Source of the DNA: Paenibacillus sp. NEAU-GSW1
GTDB taxonomy: Bacteria > Bacillota > Bacilli > Paenibacillales > Paenibacillaceae
Assembly: GCF_009737085.1 (NCBI RefSeq)
Contig: NZ_WOVL01000008.1
Location: 124,001 to 188,000, forward strand
Direction: 5' to 3'
DNA: 64,000 bases
The position numbers were made by a program, and so were the translations under genes. The notes below the pieces were generated by a model, which did not search any database, was not told where the DNA came from, and saw only the letters and a list, made by a program, of their open reading frames with translations. Positions within the stretch are counted from its first letter, which is position 1. The number at the start of each line of letters is the position of its first letter. This document shows positions 50,380 through 57,549 of the stretch, piece after piece.

Positions 50380-52746
50380 CTATTTCAGCTCAGCAACCGT
50401 AACGCCGTTGCCGCCTTCGCCGTATTCGCCAAGCCTGAACGCTTTGACCAGGCTATGCTTGCGCAAATATTGCTGAATGCCTGTGCGCAGCACGCCCGTT
50501 CCCTTGCCGTGAATAATATAAACTTGGCCCATGCCAGACAAATAGGATTCATCCAGGAAACGATCGACTTCGATAATCGCTTCCTCCAAATTTTCGCCTC
50601 GCAAATCAAGCTCCATCCTTACGGTATCATCCTTCGTCCGCTTCAGACTGGAAGTCTGCTTCGGCTGCTGCGTTTTGACAGCCGCGCCTGCTTTAACCAG
50701 CTCTAAATCGTCCAACGCCACTTTCATTTTCATAATGCCGAGCTGGACCGTAGCTTCGGAGCCGGAAATATCGACCACCGTGCCTTTTTGATTCAAGCTG
50801 TACACCGCGACTTCGTCGCCCGGCTCAATTTTGGCCGCTTTGCCTGCCGAAGCGCTCGCAGGCCGTTTTTTCTTGGCCAGCTCCGGAGCCGCTTCATCGA
50901 GCTTTCTCCGCGCTTCAATCAGCTTATGCTCTTTAACCGATGCGCCTTCCTCCATCGCCAGCTTGCGTAAATCGGCAATAATTTGCTCGGCTTCCTTCCT
51001 TGCCTTTGCTACTGCCTCTTGCGCTTCTTGTTGCGCCTTCAACAGCAGCTTGTCGCGCTGCTCCTCGAAACGGCGAATTTCCGCTTCGTGGCGCTCGCGC
51101 TGCCTTTCCATCTCGCGGCGAAGCATCTCCGCCGATTGGCGCTCCGACTCGGCGCTCAGCCGGTCCTCTTCAAGTGAAGCGATCATATTCTCAACGCGTT
51201 GGTCCTCTTCGCTCACTTCGCCTCTAGCATGGTCGATAATCAATTTATCAAGACCAAGCCGTTCCGCAATCGCAAACGCGTTGCTTCGGCCCGGAACGCC
51301 AACGAGCAGCCGATACGTCGGACTGAGCGTCGAAATGTCAAACTCCATGCTTGCATTAATAACGCCTTTGCGATTATAGGCATAAGCTTTCAGCTCGCTG
51401 TAATGCGTCGTTGCGACAATTCTGCTGTCTTTCCGATGAATATGCTCCAAAATCGCAATAGCAAGCGCAGAACCTTCGGCCGGATCCGTTCCGGCGCCGA
51501 GCTCGTCAAGCAGCACCAAGCTCTTGGACGTCATCGAGTTCAATATGCGGATAATGTTTGTCAAATGGCTGGAGAATGTGCTTAAGCTTTGCTCGATACT
51601 CTGCTCGTCGCCAATATCGGCGTAGATCGCATCAAACACGCAGAGCTGGCTTCCATCCTCAGCCGGAACGAATAAACCGGACATAGCCATCAGGCTGAGC
51701 AAGCCGATCGTTTTTAACGAAACGGTCTTGCCGCCCGTATTCGGACCAGTAACGATAATGGCTGTATATTGGTTGCCGAGCTCGACGTCAAGCGGAACGA
51801 CTTTGTCCGCAGCGATAAGCGGATGGCGGCCGCGCTTCAGCTTAATAAAGCCTCTGTCGTTCATTCTCGGCAGCGTCGCTTTCAGCTCATGCGCCATCCG
51901 CGCTTTTGCATATGCGAAATCAAGGCGGCCAAGCAGCTCCAGGTTGTAAATCAAGTCATCGACATGCTCCGCCGCTTTCGCAGTCAGCTTTTGCAATATC
52001 TTTTCTATTTCGCGAAGCTCCGCCGCTTTCAGTTCCCGCAGCTTGTTGTTCATCGCGACAATCGTTTCCGGTTCGATAAACAGCGTTGCCCCGGAACCGG
52101 ACTGATCATGAACGATACCGCCGAAATGCGACCGGTATTCCGCTTTTACCGGAATGACGTAACGGTCGCCGCGAATCGTAACGATGGCGTCCTGAAGCAT
52201 TTTTTGCACCGAGCTTGATCGAATCATTTGCTCCAGCTTCTCGCGCACTCTCGATTCGCCGCTTCGCAGCTCTCTCCTTACAGAAGCCAGCTCCACGCTT
52301 GCGCTGTCAAGCACTTCGCCTTGATCGTCGATACATTCGAATATTGCGTCCTCCAGCGGCTTATGCTCGGAAAGCTGGTCGGAGGTTTGGTGCAGCAGCG
52401 GAATCGGATCGTCTTCGTGCAGCATCTCGATATGCTTCTTCACGCGCCTCGACCCGCGAGCCGTAGAAGCGATATCAAGCAGCTCCCCAGGATTCAGCGT
52501 TCCTCCGATCCGCGCCCGATGCAGCGGCGCGCTAATATCGACAATGCCGCCAAACGGCGCATTTCCTTTAAGGCGGTCCGCTTTGTACGCCTCGTCGGTC
52601 GCTTGGAGCGAAAGCTTTACCAGCTCAAGATCAGAGCTTGGCGCAAGCCGTTCAACCTCTTGTTTGCCAAGCGAAGTCGCAGCATGCTGAACTAATTTAT
52701 GTTTTATTTTGTGGAATTCGAGCGTTGATAAAATTTTAGTGTCCAA
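50380..52746 (-). CDS. mutS2: Endonuclease MutS2
   Basis: The 788-residue protein has the MutS-like core with clamp helices, ATPase Walker A TGPNTGGKTVSLK, Walker B LVLLDELGAGTDP, ATTHYSELK, then a long coiled coil (about 515-640, EMERQRERHEAEIRRFEEQ). A KOW-like beta region follows (GDEVAVYSLNQKGTVVDI), then the C-terminal Smr domain with LDLRGENLEEA and HGKGTGVLRTGIQQYL. It binds DNA junctions or stalled, collided ribosomes in known relatives. TTG 52746 has AGAGGAG seven bases before it. In Bacillus it lies near zapA and pheST, as here. Confidence 0.95.
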   Translation of the reverse strand: MDTKILSTLEFHKIKHKLVQHAATSLGKQEVERLAPSSDLELVKLSLQATDEAYKADRLKGNAPFGGIVDISAPLHRARIGGTLNPGELLDIASTARGSRRVKKHIEMLHEDDPIPLLHQTSDQLSEHKPLEDAIFECIDDQGEVLDSASVELASVRRELRSGESRVREKLEQMIRSSSVQKMLQDAIVTIRGDRYVIPVKAEYRSHFGGIVHDQSGSGATLFIEPETIVAMNNKLRELKAAELREIEKILQKLTAKAAEHVDDLIYNLELLGRLDFAYAKARMAHELKATLPRMNDRGFIKLKRGRHPLIAADKVVPLDVELGNQYTAIIVTGPNTGGKTVSLKTIGLLSLMAMSGLFVPAEDGSQLCVFDAIYADIGDEQSIEQSLSTFSSHLTNIIRILNSMTSKSLVLLDELGAGTDPAEGSALAIAILEHIHRKDSRIVATTHYSELKAYAYNRKGVINASMEFDISTLSPTYRLLVGVPGRSNAFAIAERLGLDKLIIDHARGEVSEEDQRVENMIASLEEDRLSAESERQSAEMLRREMERQRERHEAEIRRFEEQRDKLLLKAQQEAQEAVAKARKEAEQIIADLRKLAMEEGASVKEHKLIEARRKLDEAAPELAKKKRPASASAGKAAKIEPGDEVAVYSLNQKGTVVDISGSEATVQLGIMKMKVALDDLELVKAGAAVKTQQPKQTSSLKRTKDDTVRMELDLRGENLEEAIIEVDRFLDESYLSGMGQVYIIHGKGTGVLRTGIQQYLRKHSLVKAFRLGEYGEGGNGVTVAELK

Positions 52747-52924
52747 AGTAACACTCCTCTCGCCATTTCATTATATCCGAACCGCAGCGCGGATGCACGA
52801 ATTAGCCTTTTGCGATACATGGTTTATTTAATATTGGTCATACTACAAAATGAATTCGATGTGCCACTACTTTTGGCTCACGAAGCGTACTTAGCTTCGC
52901 CAATCTTGATGAGGAGGCTTTGAC

Positions 52925-53290
52925 ATGAATTTTCTAGGCCATGTTGTTCGATTTATCGTTTCAGCGCTTGTGTTAATGGTCGTCGGTTGGATTGTTCCGC
53001 AATTTAGCGTAGGCGGCTTCTGGAGCGCTTTTTTCCTGGCTTTGGTTATCGCAGCGCTGGGTTGGATCATTGAAGGCATTTTCGGCAAAAAGGTTACGCC
53101 GTTTGGACGCGGCATCGTCGGCTTTATTGCCAGCGTAGTCGTTATCTGGGTTGCGCAATTTATAGTCGGCGGAGTAAACGTAACTTGGCTGGGCGCCATT
53201 CTTGCTGCTCTTGTGATCGGGATTATTGATTTGTTTATCCCGGTCAGCACGCCATATGAAGCAGGACGCAGCACTCGGGATCACGATTAA
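52925..53290 (+). CDS. Four-TM phage-holin-like family protein (YvlD type)
   Basis: The 121-residue protein has four spans: VVRFIVSALVLMVVGWIV, FFLALVIAALGWIIEGIF, GIVGFIASVVVIWVAQFIVGG in parts, and GAILAALVIGIIDLFIPV. It matches the YvlD-like 'phage holin' family, which is a chromosomal membrane family rather than a phage lysis gene. GAGGAGG precedes the ATG. The role is unknown, possibly envelope stress related. An inverted CGAAG/CTTCG repeat is just upstream. Confidence 0.82.
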   Translation: MNFLGHVVRFIVSALVLMVVGWIVPQFSVGGFWSAFFLALVIAALGWIIEGIFGKKVTPFGRGIVGFIASVVVIWVAQFIVGGVNVTWLGAILAALVIGIIDLFIPVSTPYEAGRSTRDHD

Positions 53291-53322
53291 CCGCAAGCGA
53301 TGCGGCGCTGCTGACAAGCACG

Positions 53323-53363
53323 AAGCCCTTACTCTCCTCGGGGATTAAGGGCTTTTCTTTTTT
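53323..53363 (+). terminator. Terminator of the YvlD-type gene
   Basis: AAGCCCTTA pairs with TAAGGGCTT and is followed by TTCTTTTTTT. Confidence 0.9.
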
Positions 53364-53454
53364 TGTCACGAGCCTGTCACTGCAAAAAAGAACATATTCA
53401 GCTACAATAGTAATGAGCATCAAAATTTTTCCGTTCCAAAAGGGGGAGCTTTTC

Positions 53455-53832
53455 ATGAAAAAATGGATTCTATTCGCAGCATCTCTCTGCCTTGTTGCAG
53501 TAATCGCAGCTTGCGGAAGCAACAATGCAAAGACCGAAAATACATCGAGCGGTGTATCTGAACCAAATACGGCAGCTCCGGAAGTCGTTATCAAAGCGAA
53601 AAGCTGGGAGTTCGAAGAAGCCGAGTATAAAATCAAAGCCGGAGAAGCTGTTAATCTAACGCTTGAATCGACTGACGGCGTTCACGGCATTGAAATTTCC
53701 AAAACCGATGTTAAAATCGGCAACAACAAAACGCAAACGGTAACGCTCGAAGCCGGCGAATACGAAATTAGCTGCAACGTGCCATGCGGCAACGGACATC
53801 GTAATATGAAAACTAAATTGATCGTATCGTAA
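53455..53832 (+). CDS. Cupredoxin lipoprotein with CuA-like site
   Basis: The 125-residue precursor has a lipoprotein signal (MKKWILFAASLCLVAVIAAC). A beta-sandwich follows with VHGIEI (His) and CNVPCGNGHRNM. The Cys-x3-Cys-x3-His-x2-Met spacing equals the CuA site of cytochrome oxidase subunit II. It may carry copper or electrons outside the membrane. No membrane anchor of CoxB and no heme domain are present. AAAGGGGGAG precedes ATG 53455; the frame to 53413 adds a non-signal prefix. It is a single-gene unit with its own terminator. Confidence 0.85.
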   Translation: MKKWILFAASLCLVAVIAACGSNNAKTENTSSGVSEPNTAAPEVVIKAKSWEFEEAEYKIKAGEAVNLTLESTDGVHGIEISKTDVKIGNNKTQTVTLEAGEYEISCNVPCGNGHRNMKTKLIVS

Positions 53833-53859
53833 TCGAAGCACGCACAAGTATGGCTATGC

Positions 53860-53899
53860 AAGCCCTGCCCTTCTATTTTTGAAGGTCGGGGCTTTTTTT
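53860..53899 (+). terminator. Terminator of the cupredoxin gene
   Basis: AAGCCC...GGGCTT with inner CCTT/AAGG pairing is followed by seven Ts. Confidence 0.9.
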
Positions 53900-54059
53900 A
53901 GCTTTCACGACATATAGAAATATAATAGAAATTTAAAAATATTTAAAAAAAGACTGATCGCTTCACCTCTTCCCCCAAGCCTAACGCTCTGCTATGATTT
54001 TGTTCAACACTAGAAAGAACAGCGCAGATACGAGATGACCACAAGGGAGGGACAACCAA

Positions 54060-54740
54060 TTGAGTTTACTCGACCATAAAGTTGCTGTCGTTAGCGGCGC
54101 AGGGAGCGGTTTAGGCAGAGCAGCTTCGCTGGCTTTTGCAAGAGAAGGAGCCCGGGTCGTTCTGCTTGGACGAAGGCTCAACAAACTGGAGGAAACGGCA
54201 ACTCTCATCCAGCAGCAAACAGGGCAAGATACGCTCATACTTCCGACGGATATTACAAACGAACAGCAAATTCATGCCGCCATTCAACAAACGATCGATC
54301 GATACGGGTCTATTCATATTTTAATGAACAATGCAGGCATGCTGGAGCCTGGCACGGTATTGGAATTAACCGCCCATGAATGGCAACAGCAAGTAGCAAC
54401 TAATTTAACAGGCCCATTTCTGTTGACGAAGGCGATTCTTCCTTCGATGCGTCAATCCAAATACGGACGAATTATTAATATTACAGCCGGTGTATCGAGG
54501 AGCGGTTCCGGCGGGTATGCCGCATACAGCGCAGCGAAAGCAGGTCTAGAATCGTTAACCCGCACGCTCGCTGACGAGGAACAAGAGCATGGCATCTTGG
54601 TCAACTTGTATAACCCTGGCATGCTGCGTACCGAAATGCATGCGACAGGCAAAGACCCGGCCGTTGTTACCCCGGATTTAATCCGACTGGCCAGCTTGCC
54701 GCTTGGCGGCCCGACCGGTACGATTGTCAGTTACGGTTAA
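54060..54740 (+). CDS. Short-chain dehydrogenase/reductase
   Basis: The 226-residue SDR has SGAGSGLGRA, LGRR suggesting NADP(H), NNAG and the catalytic Ser/Tyr/Lys in NITAGVSRSGSGGYAAYSAAK, here split by a glycine-rich loop. It ends with a short C-terminus GPTGTIVSYG. Length is slightly below average. TTG 54060 follows GGGAGGG by eight bases. The substrate is unknown; similarity to FabG-like enzymes does not prove a fatty-acid role. Confidence 0.85.
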   Translation: MSLLDHKVAVVSGAGSGLGRAASLAFAREGARVVLLGRRLNKLEETATLIQQQTGQDTLILPTDITNEQQIHAAIQQTIDRYGSIHILMNNAGMLEPGTVLELTAHEWQQQVATNLTGPFLLTKAILPSMRQSKYGRIINITAGVSRSGSGGYAAYSAAKAGLESLTRTLADEEQEHGILVNLYNPGMLRTEMHATGKDPAVVTPDLIRLASLPLGGPTGTIVSYG

Positions 54741-54756
54741 TAACTTAAATTTATAC

Positions 54757-54808
54757 AAAAAGGCTGGAGAGACCGATCATCGTCTGATCGGACGCTCCAG
54801 CCTTTTTG
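54757..54808. terminator. Bidirectional terminator
   Basis: AAAAAGGCTGGAG pairs with CTCCAGCCTTTTT, with an inner CCGATCA/TGATCGG stem. It ends the SDR gene on the plus strand and the ZapA-fusion gene on the minus strand. Confidence 0.93.
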
Positions 54809-54819
54809 TATTGTTGCAA

Positions 54820-57285
54820 CTAGCTTTGTTCGATAAGCTCGATCCACTCGTTATATTCCGTTTGAAGCTTTCGGTACTCTCTAACCAGCTTCTCGTGCTG
54901 CTCTGCCAGCAGCTCATGCTCCGTACGGAAACGTTCAGCCGCTGCTTCCGCTTCGTTGCGCTCGATCATTAATAACTCAATCTTTTCGCCGTTTGCTTCT
55001 TGCATGCCGGCTGCCGCGGCCGCTTCGGAAAGCGCCGCTTCCAGCTGCTGGCGAAGCTGCTCCTCAGCGCTGGCTCTTTGCTGTTCGAGTTCCGTATATT
55101 GTTCAGCGGCTTGACGCAGCTGCTCAAGCTGCTTCTGTTCTGCTTGAATACGTTCTTCAAGCTCCCGTTCCCTAATTGTCGCAACTTCTAGCTGCTGCGA
55201 AGCAATCCGTTCGCGAGCAGCAATCAATTCCAGCTGCCCGGTTATTTCTTGCTCGCGATTTTGCAGCTTCTCCAGCTCATCCAGCTGACCGAGCTCGCGC
55301 ATTTCCGCATTTTCGATTGAAGCTGTCAGCTCTTCGAGCTTGTCTTGAAGCTTTCGCTGCTGCTCTGCATGTCTGAGCTGAGCTTCCTCAAGCAAAGCTT
55401 CCTGCTCAACCGCTCTCTCTTTCAGCCTTTGTTCAAGCTGCAGCTGCAGCTCCGCGAGCTGAATTTCGTTCGCTTCCTGCTGCGCTTGAAGCTCACGCTC
55501 GAGCTCCTTATGCCGTCTTTCGAGAGAATCGTATTGTTCCAGCTGTTGAAGCTGCTGCTGCTCCATTAGCTGCTGGAATTGCTGATCCTTCAAGCTGTTC
55601 TGCTCCTGATGGCTGCGCACCAATTCGGCGATCTTAGCTTGATGATTCGCTTCGATCTGCTCCCGCTCTGTCTCATGCTTGAGACGCTCATTTCGAAGCG
55701 CCTGTTCCTTGTCGTCAAGCTGTTGCTCTAGCTCCGTATGCTGTTCCCGATAGGAACGATGCAACTCTTCCAGCTTATCTGCATTCGAACGCTCTTGCTC
55801 TTCACGCAAATCTGCATATTGACGCTCCAGTTTATTCCGGTCTTCTTCCAGCTGCAACTCCAGCTCAAGCTGCTTTTCCTCGAAGCTGTTCAGTTGCTCC
55901 TTCTGTTCCATTTGCTGTGCAGCCAAACGGCTCTCCAGCTCTGCGATCATCTCTTTATATTTCAGCTCCTGCGCTGCTCGTTCCGCAACTTCTTCCAGCC
56001 TTGCCGCTTCCGCCTGCGCGGCAGCAGCTTCTTGATCGGCTAGTAGCTGTTCCAGCTGGGCTTGTACCTCAGCTAACCGCTCCGTTTTTGCCGTCTCCTG
56101 TTCTTGGGCAGACGCGAGAAGCTCCTCAAGCGATACAACACGCTCTTCGCTTTGTACACATTTTGCTTGCAGCTGTTCAATCTCGGCATTTGCATCAGCC
56201 ACAAGGCCTGCTTGCTCCTGATTTTGCTGCTCTAGCCCTTGCAAAGAAGCACGAAGCGATTCCTCTTGCTCCATCGCTTGCATGAGATGCTCATCTGCAG
56301 CATGAATACGCTGCTCGAAAGAAGCTTTATCAGCATCCCAGCCTTGCTGCAAGGATGCCGCCACATTTTGCAGGCGAGTCCGTTCCTCCAGCCAGCCGTT
56401 TCTGCGCCTTTCGAAGTCAGCTTTTAGATGCTGTTCGCTTTCTTCCGCCAAAATTTTCGCTTCAGCGTTCTTAGCTTCCGCTTCAGCAACCCATGCCAGC
56501 TCACGCTGCTCCCATTTGTCGTTCCAGCCGCGTTCCAATTCCGTCAGCTTTTCATCTGCTTCCGTCTGCTGCAGCTTCAGCAGCTCAGATAGTTCCGCTT
56601 TATCAGCGTCCAGTCGCTTCGCCATTTCAGCCAAGCGCTCCGCTGCTTTCGCCGCTTCTGCGTCCGCTGCAGCCAGTCGCTCTGCTGCTTCCGCTCGCTC
56701 GCGCTCCAGCGCTTCCGCTGCCTTCGCTTCCGCTAACGCAAGCCGCTCTGCTGCTTCCGCCTCAACAGCGGCAAGCAGTTCAGCCGCCTCCGCTTGCTCG
56801 CGGGCAAGCAGCTGCTCTGCCGCTTGCTGCTGCGCGGCAAAACGCTCCGCAGCCTCAGCGAGCTTCAACGCGACTTCTTCCGCAGCATCGGCAACCGCAG
56901 CTGCAAGCTTGGCCTCATATTCGGCTTCGGCAGCTTCCAGGTCCGTCTTCGCTTGCAAACGCTGTGCAGCAAGCTCCTCTTCCAATCCGGAAGTGCGCTG
57001 CATCACCCGCTCCAGCTTATCCGCCAATTCGATCCGTTTCGTCTCCGAATCGTGCAGCGAGTCGTTTTCTCGCCGAAGACGGAAAACTTCCTCTGTAAAC
57101 TGGACTGCGGCAAGCACCGCAAGCTTTGGCATATCGAGACGCGGATAGCCTTTAGCCAGCTTCTTCATCGTATCATCTATCGTGCCGGCGACTCTTTTCA
57201 TATATTCGACATTTGAATGGCCTTTAAGCTTATATTGATTTCCGTATATATCAACGGTTACGACGGTTTGATCTGCATCCATCAT
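54820..57285 (-). CDS. ZapA-domain protein with very long coiled-coil extension
   Basis: The 821-residue protein starts with a ZapA domain of about 90 residues (TVDIYGNQYKLKGHSNVEYM, VAGTIDDTMKKLAKGYPRLD, KLAVLAAVQFTEEVFRLRREN). Usual ZapA ends soon after. Here about 700 residues of Ala/Glu/Gln/Leu heptads follow, with few prolines, apparently one continuous coiled coil. ZapA tetramers bundle FtsZ filaments; the extension could span about 100 nm if fully helical. AGGAGG precedes ATG 57285. Position between pheT and mutS2 is the zapA place in Bacillales, which supports the ZapA call. Confidence 0.85.
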   Translation of the reverse strand: MMDADQTVVTVDIYGNQYKLKGHSNVEYMKRVAGTIDDTMKKLAKGYPRLDMPKLAVLAAVQFTEEVFRLRRENDSLHDSETKRIELADKLERVMQRTSGLEEELAAQRLQAKTDLEAAEAEYEAKLAAAVADAAEEVALKLAEAAERFAAQQQAAEQLLAREQAEAAELLAAVEAEAAERLALAEAKAAEALERERAEAAERLAAADAEAAKAAERLAEMAKRLDADKAELSELLKLQQTEADEKLTELERGWNDKWEQRELAWVAEAEAKNAEAKILAEESEQHLKADFERRRNGWLEERTRLQNVAASLQQGWDADKASFEQRIHAADEHLMQAMEQEESLRASLQGLEQQNQEQAGLVADANAEIEQLQAKCVQSEERVVSLEELLASAQEQETAKTERLAEVQAQLEQLLADQEAAAAQAEAARLEEVAERAAQELKYKEMIAELESRLAAQQMEQKEQLNSFEEKQLELELQLEEDRNKLERQYADLREEQERSNADKLEELHRSYREQHTELEQQLDDKEQALRNERLKHETEREQIEANHQAKIAELVRSHQEQNSLKDQQFQQLMEQQQLQQLEQYDSLERRHKELERELQAQQEANEIQLAELQLQLEQRLKERAVEQEALLEEAQLRHAEQQRKLQDKLEELTASIENAEMRELGQLDELEKLQNREQEITGQLELIAARERIASQQLEVATIRERELEERIQAEQKQLEQLRQAAEQYTELEQQRASAEEQLRQQLEAALSEAAAAAGMQEANGEKIELLMIERNEAEAAAERFRTEHELLAEQHEKLVREYRKLQTEYNEWIELIEQS

Positions 57286-57301
57286 AATGAATCCTCCTAA
57301 A

Positions 57302-57334
57302 AGTATTGCGTAGCAATACTGTCTTCGTAAGCAT
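57302..57334 (-). repeat. Hairpin repeat element, copy C (upstream of the ZapA-fusion gene)
   Basis: On the minus strand ATGCTTACGAAG, two bases, hairpin AGTATTGC-TAC-GCAATACT, then TTTTAGGAGG, the ribosome site of the gene at 57285. Compared with copy A (AGTTTTGC/GCAAAACT) both stem arms changed together, which preserves pairing. Confidence 0.75.
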
Positions 57335-57423
57335 CTACTAAGTTTTGCATCGAAAGCATACGCTTCATTTCACCCAGCAAACCATGTATTACAAGTCATA
57401 GCTGCCAGCGTTTACAAGCAAAT

Positions 57424-57468
57424 AGAAACGGCCTCGCCGTCCCTCTGTTTGCGGAGCTTCGTTTCGCG
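57424..57468 (+). repeat. 45-bp palindromic intergenic repeat, copy 3
   Basis: It starts AGAAACGGCCTCGCC and ends GCGGAGCTTCGTTTCGC. It lies in the same intergenic region as hairpin copy C, between the ZapA-fusion gene and the pheT terminator. Confidence 0.7.
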
Positions 57469-57485
57469 CTTACACTATAATATAA

Positions 57486-57546
57486 CGAAAAAAGCCGCAT
57501 CGAAAGCTCCATTAGGAACTATTTCGATGCGGCTTTGAAGGTTTCC
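57486..57546 (-). terminator. Terminator of pheST
   Basis: AAAGCCGCATCGAAA at 57491-57505 pairs perfectly with its complement at 57532-57546. Six Ts follow on the minus strand. It begins 4 bp past the pheT stop. Confidence 0.93.
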
Positions 57547-57549
57547 TGC

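Noticed and set aside
52865-52895. CGAAG...CTTCG inverted repeat before the YvlD-type gene as another hairpin-repeat copy
   Set aside because: It lacks the ATGCTTACGAAG block and the stem is short.
52925-53290. Holin-like name as a sign of prophage
   Set aside because: The protein is of the chromosomal YvlD-type family and no phage gene is nearby.
54993-57216. Several plus-strand frames rich in Leu, Ser and Ala opposite the ZapA-fusion gene
   Set aside because: They arise from the Gln/Glu/Ala codon bias of the coiled coil on the other strand; no ribosome sites or domains.
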